From an uncultured Elioraea sp. (lineage in GTDB: Bacteria; Pseudomonadota; Alphaproteobacteria; Acetobacterales; Acetobacteraceae), in contig CALKJX010000089.1 in assembly GCA_937995555.1 (NCBI GenBank), positions 1-10,517 on the forward strand: 10,517 nucleotides of DNA. The letters are read 5' to 3'. Made by a program: the position numbers and the translations under genes. The notes below the pieces were generated by a model, which had not been told where the DNA came from, ran no database searches, and saw nothing but the letters and a program-made list of their open reading frames with translations. Below are positions 6,331 through 10,517 of this stretch, in pieces. The number at the start of each line of letters is the position of its first letter. Position 1 is the stretch's first letter.

Positions 6331-6442
6331 GAACGCGGCGGCCGCGTCGTCGTGACCCTCAACACCGGGTCCGTCGTGCTCGCCCCCGAGGGCAGGCGCC
6401 TTGTGGGCGGGCCGGCGACGCTGACGCGGACGACCTAGCCCG

Positions 6443-6479
6443 GCGCGGGCGGGGGACGCGGCAGTCTCCCGCCCCGCGC
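6443..6479 (+). terminator. Strong hairpin upstream of the amidase gene
   Basis: The left arm GCGCGGGCGGGGGAC (6443-6457) and right arm (6464-6479) form about 15 pairs with one G-T pair and one bulged C (6475). They enclose the 6-base loop GCGGCA. There is no T-run. It ends 80 bases before the amidase start and begins just after a TAG (6436-6438) closing a short open stretch. It could be a residual terminator of the regulator unit or a leader structure for the amidase. Confidence 0.45.
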
Positions 6480-6545
6480 AGGGTCCTCATGCGGCAGGCG
6501 GGCTTGCCGAACCGCTCCGCACGGTCGATGGTGCCCGACCGCCTC

Positions 6546-6551
6546 AGGGAG
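6546..6551 (+). promoter_or_regulatory. Shine-Dalgarno of the amidase gene
   Basis: AGGGAG lies 8 bases before the ATG at 6560 and supports this start. Confidence 0.7.
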
Positions 6552-6559
6552 ATCTCCGC

Positions 6560-8059
6560 ATGAACGACATCGCTTTCGCGTCGGCGACGAAGCTTGCCGC
6601 CATGATCCGCCAGAAGAAGATCAGCAGCAGCGAGCTGCTGGAGCTCTATCTGAAGCGGGTCGAGGCCTACAATCCGGCGCTGAACGCGATCGTCGTGCAG
6701 GACGTGGAGCGCGCGCGCAAGGATGCCGCGCTGCTGGATCGCCGGCTCGCGCGCGGCGACATCGCCGGCCCCCTGCACGGCGTGCCGATGACGGTGAAGG
6801 AGAGCTTCAACGTCCAGGGCCTGCCAACCACCTGGGGCGATCCGGCCTACAGGGACAATATCGCCAAGGAGGACGCGCTGGCGGTCAGCCGGTTCCGCAA
6901 TGCCGGCGCGGTGATCTTCGGCAAGTCGAACGTGCCGCTGATGCTGGCGGACTGGCAGTCCTACAACGCGATCTACGGCACCACGAACAACCCCTGGGAC
7001 CCGACGCGCACCCCGGGCGGCTCCTCGGGCGGCTCGGCGGCCGCGCTGGCCGCGGGACTCACGGGCCTCGAGATCGGCTCCGACATCGGCTCCTCGATCC
7101 GCAATCCGGCGCATTACTGCGGCGTCTATGGCCACAAGCCGAGCTACGGCATCTGCCCGCCGCGCGGCCAGTCGCTCGGCACGATCGCGCCGTCCGACAT
7201 CTCGGTGATCGGCCCGCTCGCGCGCGGCGGCGCCGACCTGATGGTCGCGCTCGACGTGATGGCGGGCCCTGACGACATCGAGGCCACCGGCTGGAAGCTC
7301 AGCCTGCCGAAGCCGCGCCTGCCGGGGATTAAGGGGATGCGGATCGCTATCATGGCGAACGACCCGGTCGCGCCGGTGGACGAGGAATACGCGGGCAAGC
7401 TGGAGGCGCTGGCCCGGCCGCTGAAGAAGGAGGGGGCGAAGGTCGATCTCGCCGCGCGGCCCGACATCGACATGGCCGAGCTCTGGAAGGTCTATGTGCT
7501 GCTGCTGCGCGCGGCCACTTCGGCGCGGCTCGCGCCGGAGCAGATCGCGCGCTGGACCGAGGAGGCGGCGAAGCGCGGCGAGGACGCGACCGACTACATC
7601 GCACTGATGGCGCGCGGCAACACGCTGCCGCATCGTGTGTGGCTGCAGCTCAACGAGGTCCGGCATCGGATGCGCCAGGCCTGGGCGGCGTTCTTCAAGG
7701 AGTGGGACGTGCTGCTCTGCCCGGTGGCCGCCGGCACGGCGTTCCCGCACGACCACCAGGGCGAGCGGCACGAGCGCATGATCACCGTGAACGGCGAGCC
7801 GCAGCCGACCACCACCCAGCTCTTCTGGGCCGGCATCTCCGGCGTCTGCTACCTGCCGGCGGCGGTCGCGCCGATCGGGCTCGCCAAGGGCGGGTTGCCG
7901 CTCGGCGTGCAGATCATCGCCGGGCCGTACCAGGATCGCACCGCGATCCATCTCGCGACTCTGATGGAGAAGGCGGTGCGCGGCTTCCGCCCGCCGCCGG
8001 GCTACGAGGCGGACGCGCCCGAGGAGAAGGCCGAGGCCAAGGAGCCGGTCGCGGCCTGA
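6560..8059 (+). CDS. Amidase-signature family hydrolase
   Basis: A complete 499-residue serine amidase, cytoplasmic as no signal peptide or membrane segment is visible. The Lys-cis-Ser-Ser catalytic triad can be placed by motif. Lys80 lies in GVPMTVKESFNVQG. The cis-Ser is Ser155 in the glycine-rich TPGGSSGGSAAALAAG. The nucleophile is Ser179 in GSDIGSSIRNPA, where most family members have GGSIR. The length matches the usual 450-520 residues. Members hydrolyse amides such as indoleacetamide, fatty amides, arylamides or nylon oligomers, and GatA shares the fold. No gatB or gatC is nearby, and the C-terminal half (residues 250-400, including PHDHQGERHERM) is not GatA-like. The substrate cannot be told. 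A charged Ala/Glu/Lys tail (484-499) ends the protein. It stands alone, transcribed away from the tup remnants. Confidence 0.93.
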   Translation: MNDIAFASATKLAAMIRQKKISSSELLELYLKRVEAYNPALNAIVVQDVERARKDAALLDRRLARGDIAGPLHGVPMTVKESFNVQGLPTTWGDPAYRDNIAKEDALAVSRFRNAGAVIFGKSNVPLMLADWQSYNAIYGTTNNPWDPTRTPGGSSGGSAAALAAGLTGLEIGSDIGSSIRNPAHYCGVYGHKPSYGICPPRGQSLGTIAPSDISVIGPLARGGADLMVALDVMAGPDDIEATGWKLSLPKPRLPGIKGMRIAIMANDPVAPVDEEYAGKLEALARPLKKEGAKVDLAARPDIDMAELWKVYVLLLRAATSARLAPEQIARWTEEAAKRGEDATDYIALMARGNTLPHRVWLQLNEVRHRMRQAWAAFFKEWDVLLCPVAAGTAFPHDHQGERHERMITVNGEPQPTTTQLFWAGISGVCYLPAAVAPIGLAKGGLPLGVQIIAGPYQDRTAIHLATLMEKAVRGFRPPPGYEADAPEEKAEAKEPVAA

Positions 8060-8101
8060 GGCGGAGGGTCGGCGCCTCCACTCCCAGAAGAGAGCGCAGA
8101 T

Positions 8102-8129
8102 CCCGATCACCAGGACTCGGCTGATCGGG
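8102..8129. repeat. Inverted repeat downstream of the amidase gene
   Basis: CCCGATCA (8102-8109) and TGATCGGG (8122-8129) are perfect 8-bp inverted copies around a 12-base spacer, 43 bases after the amidase stop. They could form a bidirectional weak terminator between the amidase and the convergent membrane-protein remnant, or a protein-binding palindrome. No T-tract is present. The remainder of 8060-8200 holds nothing I can recognise. Confidence 0.4.
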
Positions 8130-8199
8130 GGAGGATGCGCGCCGGCAAACCTCCGAGCCGTCTCCGACAGGTCGGAAGCGACCCTGGCCTGCCAGCGGG

Positions 8200-8596
8200 T
8201 TCAGTCGTGCCGACACCGTCGTCACCGCGCTGTCACGCGTGCCCAGCAACTGCACGAGCCGCGCCAGGAACAGCACCACACCGGCGAACCACACCGGCGA
8301 GGCCGCGATTGCGAGGCCCGGCAGGTCCTGCGTGACTGCGAGGCAGATGCCGGCCGGGAAGATCAGCGCCGAACCGGCCGACAGCCCATGCTGCGCCCAC
8401 GCGAGCACCCGGCCGCGCAGGAGGACGGGATAGGCCCGCAAAGTGGCGCGAGCGATGTCCAGCCAAGCAGGTTCAGATGCGCATGCACGGGGCTGAGCGA
8501 GAAGTCATGGGTGATCCCCATCATGATCCCTGGGCCGACGCCGACCAGCAGACAGGCGGCAGCCGTCGAGAGGAACAGCAGAGGCAGCTTGGACAC
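8200..8596 (-). pseudogene. Small HAHLNLLGW-type membrane protein, frameshifted
   Basis: Read on the - strand, the gene probably starts at the GTG at 8596 (VSKLPLLFLSTAAACLLVG), with CGGAG about 10 bases upstream. The first frame gives a membrane helix, then GPGIMMGITHDFSLSPVHA and HLNLLGWTSLA. The second frame (from about 8440) gives RAYPVLLRGRVLAWAQHG, ALIFPAGICLAVTQDLPG and AASPVWFAGVVLFLARLVQ, three more helices. Together they match a small four-helix family of about 130-150 residues, often annotated as resembling cytochrome oxidase subunit I because of the His-x-His motif. A net out-of-frame loss of about 10 bases near 8438-8448 separates the halves, and no stop follows at the expected end, so the frame runs antisense into the amidase gene. 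The left boundary is approximate. The function of the family is unknown to me; redox or metal association is only inference. Confidence 0.6.
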
Positions 8597-8648
8597 GCAC
8601 CGGGGCTCCGAAACGTTGCACGGCCGCGTTGTTTGCGTCCGCCGTGTT

Positions 8649-10178
8649 TCAGCCCGATGTCCGCCCGCCCATCGTCGCCGCGGCCGGCACGCGCTCCAGG
8701 CGTGCCTCCTGCGCAACGCTCGCGGCGCGCCGCCGCTGCACCTCGCCCGCGCGTCCGTGCCGGGGAACCTCGCCGGACGAGAGACGCAGCACCGCGCGCA
8801 GGCCCGGCCCCCCGTCCGGGTCGCCCCCGAACTCGAGCGTGCCGGTGTGCAGATGCGCGACCGCCTCGACCAGCGTCAGCCCGAGGCCCGAGCCCGGCGT
8901 GCCCCGGCTCGTCTCGGCGCGATAGAAGCGTTCCGTCACACGCGGGCGTTCGGTTTCTGGGATTCCCGGGCCGGTATCCGCGACCACGATCTCCACCACC
9001 TCGTCGCGGCGCACGGCGGCGAGCTGCACGCGACCACCCGGCGGGGTGAACTTGATCGCGTTGTCCAGCAGGTTCGCGACCGCCTGCAGCACGAGGTCGC
9101 GATCCCCGACCATGGCGAGCCCGGCCGTGGGCGCAGCCTCCAGCCGGACCTCCTTCTCCTCCGCCACGGCCTCGTAGAGTTCGGCCGCATCGGCGAGCAG
9201 CGCCGAGAGATCGAACGGCGCGAAGGCGGAGCGGCGTGCGCCGGCTTCGATCTCGGCGATGCGCAGGATCGCCTGGAACACCGCGATGATGCCGTCGAGC
9301 TCGGCGATGCCGCGCTCCATCGCTGCGCGCAGCTCGCCCTCGTCCGTCGCCTCGCGCTGCGACTCCTCGAGCCGCGCGCGCGTGCGCGCGATCGGCGTGC
9401 GCAGATCGTGCGCGATCGCGTTCGAGACCTGCCGCACGCCGTCCATCAGCCCGCCGATGCGGTCGAGCATGCCGTTGAAGATGCGCGCGAGCTCATCGAA
9501 CTCGTCGTCGGCGCCGGTCAGCGGCACGCGGCGCGACAGGTCGCCGTGGCCGATCGCCACCGCCGTCACCGCCACCTGGTCGATCCGCCGCTGCAACACC
9601 CGCTGCACCAGCACGCCGCCGAGCCCCGCCAGCAGCACGGCCAGCGCCGATCCGTACAGCACCGCATCGGCGACCAGCTCGCGCAGACGCAGCCGGTTGG
9701 CGACATCGCGCCCGACGATCAGGCGGTAGCCGCCGCCGAGCTCCATGCCGTAGAGGCGCCCGGCGGAGGTGATGCCGTCATGCTGGATCGGCGCCTCGAT
9801 CCATTGCGCGTCGAGCGGCACGCCGGCGGGCCAGGACTCGAGATTGCCGGCCAGCGATCGACCGTCCGGGCCGATCAGCAGGAAGACCTCCTCCTCGTCC
9901 GAATCCTCGGCGAGCCGCTGCGCGATCGTGCGGATGATCGCGTCGATGCCGCCGTCCTCGAAGCGCGCGGTCATCAGCGCGACGTCGTTGCGCAGCGACT
10001 GGTCCACCTGGCGGTTCAGGTAGCCGGCCGTGTTCCACCAGAAGAATCCGCCCAGCGCCGCGCCCGAGGCGATCAGCAGCACCGCATGCAATGCCGCGAT
10101 CCGGAAGCCGAGCGAGCGCACCAGCCTAAGCAGCGGCCTGTCGGCCGCGCGCTTCGGCGGATGCGCGGACCGACTCAC
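8649..10178 (-). CDS. Two-component sensor histidine kinase
   Basis: The GTG at 10178 overlaps the response-regulator stop (GTGA) and gives 509 residues; upstream codons in this frame lie inside the regulator gene and are rejected. Layout: membrane segment 1 (about 25-47), periplasmic sensor region (about 48-168), membrane segment 2 (about 171-192), HAMP (about 193-245), and an HisKA helix with AIAHDLRTPIAR, whose His257 is the phosphorylation site. An HATPase domain follows, with N-box NLLDNAIKF (369-377), G1 DTGPGIP (401-407) and G2 GSGLGL (429-434). It would sense an envelope signal and phosphorylate the neighbouring regulator. The periplasmic region is acidic (EDSDEEE) and lacks an obvious metal-binding His/Met cluster, so the ligand is unknown. 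After the kinase core ends near residue 467, a 42-residue Arg/Ala-rich tail of no known fold follows. Confidence 0.93.
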   Translation of the reverse strand: MSRSAHPPKRAADRPLLRLVRSLGFRIAALHAVLLIASGAALGGFFWWNTAGYLNRQVDQSLRNDVALMTARFEDGGIDAIIRTIAQRLAEDSDEEEVFLLIGPDGRSLAGNLESWPAGVPLDAQWIEAPIQHDGITSAGRLYGMELGGGYRLIVGRDVANRLRLRELVADAVLYGSALAVLLAGLGGVLVQRVLQRRIDQVAVTAVAIGHGDLSRRVPLTGADDEFDELARIFNGMLDRIGGLMDGVRQVSNAIAHDLRTPIARTRARLEESQREATDEGELRAAMERGIAELDGIIAVFQAILRIAEIEAGARRSAFAPFDLSALLADAAELYEAVAEEKEVRLEAAPTAGLAMVGDRDLVLQAVANLLDNAIKFTPPGGRVQLAAVRRDEVVEIVVADTGPGIPETERPRVTERFYRAETSRGTPGSGLGLTLVEAVAHLHTGTLEFGGDPDGGPGLRAVLRLSSGEVPRHGRAGEVQRRRAASVAQEARLERVPAAATMGGRTSG

Positions 10179-10516
10179 TGGTCCGCGCGCAGCATGTAGC
10201 CGGCGTTGCGCACGGTGTGGATCAGCGGGAAGGCGAAGCCGCGATCGATCTTCTGGCGCAGCCGCGAGACATGCACGTCGATCACGTTCGTCTGCGGATC
10301 GAAATGGTAGTCCCACACCGCCTCGAGCAGCATGGTGCGCGTCACCACCTGCCCCGCATTGCGCAGCAGGAACTCGAGCAGGCGGAACTCGCGCGGCTGC
10401 AGCTCGATCGTGCGGCCCGCGCGCTTCACGCTGCGCGCCAGCAGGTCCATCTCGAGATCGGCGATCGCGAGCCGCGTCACCGGCCCCTCGCCGCGCGAGC
10501 GGCGGCCGAGCGCCTC
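10175..10516 (-). CDS. OmpR/PhoB-type response regulator, DNA-binding domain (partial)
   Basis: The gene runs off the right edge; 113 codons and a TGA stop are present. The visible part is a full winged-helix domain. IADLEMDLLARSVKRAG is the beta platform. LQPREFRLLEFLLRNAG and VVTRTMLLEAVWDYHFD come next, followed by the recognition helix TNVIDVHVSRLRQKID and the wing HTVRNAGYMLR. The wording is closest to the CusR/CopR/QseB-like subgroup of OmpR regulators, though this does not prove metal sensing. The phospho-acceptor receiver domain lies outside the window. It is transcribed before the kinase and overlaps it by 4 bases, so the two make a coupled pair. Confidence 0.95.
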   Translation of the reverse strand, partial: EALGRRSRGEGPVTRLAIADLEMDLLARSVKRAGRTIELQPREFRLLEFLLRNAGQVVTRTMLLEAVWDYHFDPQTNVIDVHVSRLRQKIDRGFAFPLIHTVRNAGYMLRADQ

Positions 10517-10517
10517 G

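Larger units (their letters stand above)
6356..6559. other. Non-coding or decayed stretch before the amidase gene
   Basis: Apart from the hairpin at 6443-6479, I see one short open + strand stretch (about 6333-6438) reading GRVVVTLNTGSVVLAP and ending at a TAG. It has no start and I do not recognise it. A frame spanning 6204-6563 that touches the amidase start by ATGA is a shadow with arginine-rich, low-complexity content. Confidence 0.5.

Noticed and set aside
6333..6438. Open stretch reading VVVTLNTGSVVLAP
   Set aside because: It looks protein-like but has no start, is about 35 codons, and I cannot link it to the regulator or any family.
6204..6563. An ORF overlapping the amidase start by ATGA, suggesting coupling
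   Set aside because: Apart from about 20 codons of regulator remnant the frame is low-complexity and arginine-rich; the overlap is coincidental and the amidase has its own Shine-Dalgarno.
6560..8059. Amidase as GatA of the tRNA amidotransferase
   Set aside because: No gatB or gatC is nearby, and the C-terminal half lacks GatA features; only the shared amidase signature matches.
1..10517. CRISPR array, tRNA/rRNA, insertion sequence or prophage signals
   Set aside because: I saw no regularly spaced repeats, no tRNA-like cloverleaf, and no transposase or integrase text; the only repeats are the short tandem duplications and hairpins listed.

Overview
The window is a GC-rich chromosomal segment, most likely from an alphaproteobacterium of the Rhodospirillales/Acetobacterales type. 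The evidence is the gene order kdsD-lptC-lptA-lptB-rpoN-hpf, which is characteristic of Alphaproteobacteria, together with strong GC bias and frequent GTG starts. No genus can be named from the sequence alone.

Bases 1-4688 (+ strand) hold an intact housekeeping cluster. It begins with the last 43 codons of kdsD (Kdo precursor synthesis), followed by lptC, lptA and lptB (lipopolysaccharide transport across the envelope). kdsD/lptC, lptC/lptA and lptA/lptB each overlap by 4 bases (GTGA, GTGA, ATGA), so they look translationally coupled. rpoN (sigma-54) and a long-form hpf (ribosome hibernation) follow. The ptsN gene that often comes after hpf in this group is absent.

Bases 4689 to about 6440 are a gene graveyard. 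On the - strand lie remnants of a tungstate ABC transporter, the permease tupB followed by the binding protein tupA. They are broken by a 17-bp tandem duplication in tupB, a deletion that fuses tupB to tupA, a single-base indel, an internal deletion and a 16-bp tandem duplication in tupA. Divergently on the + strand is a truncated helix-turn-helix/PBP-like regulator, probably the former local regulator, with a perfect 14-bp tandem duplication running into its start codon. Three ordinary ORFs in this stretch would mislead an automatic annotator.

Bases 6560-8059 (+) encode an intact amidase-signature hydrolase with the full Lys-Ser-Ser catalytic set. Its substrate is unknown.

Bases 8060-8600 contain an inverted repeat and a frameshifted - strand gene for a small HAHLNLLGW-type membrane protein. 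From 8649 to the end, on the - strand, lie a complete sensor histidine kinase and the DNA-binding half of its OmpR-type response regulator, overlapping by 4 bases (GTGA). The regulator runs off the right edge.

I found no wholly new system. The most unusual signal is the set of three short tandem duplications of 14-17 bp in one 1-kb decaying locus, two of which are frameshifting lesions.
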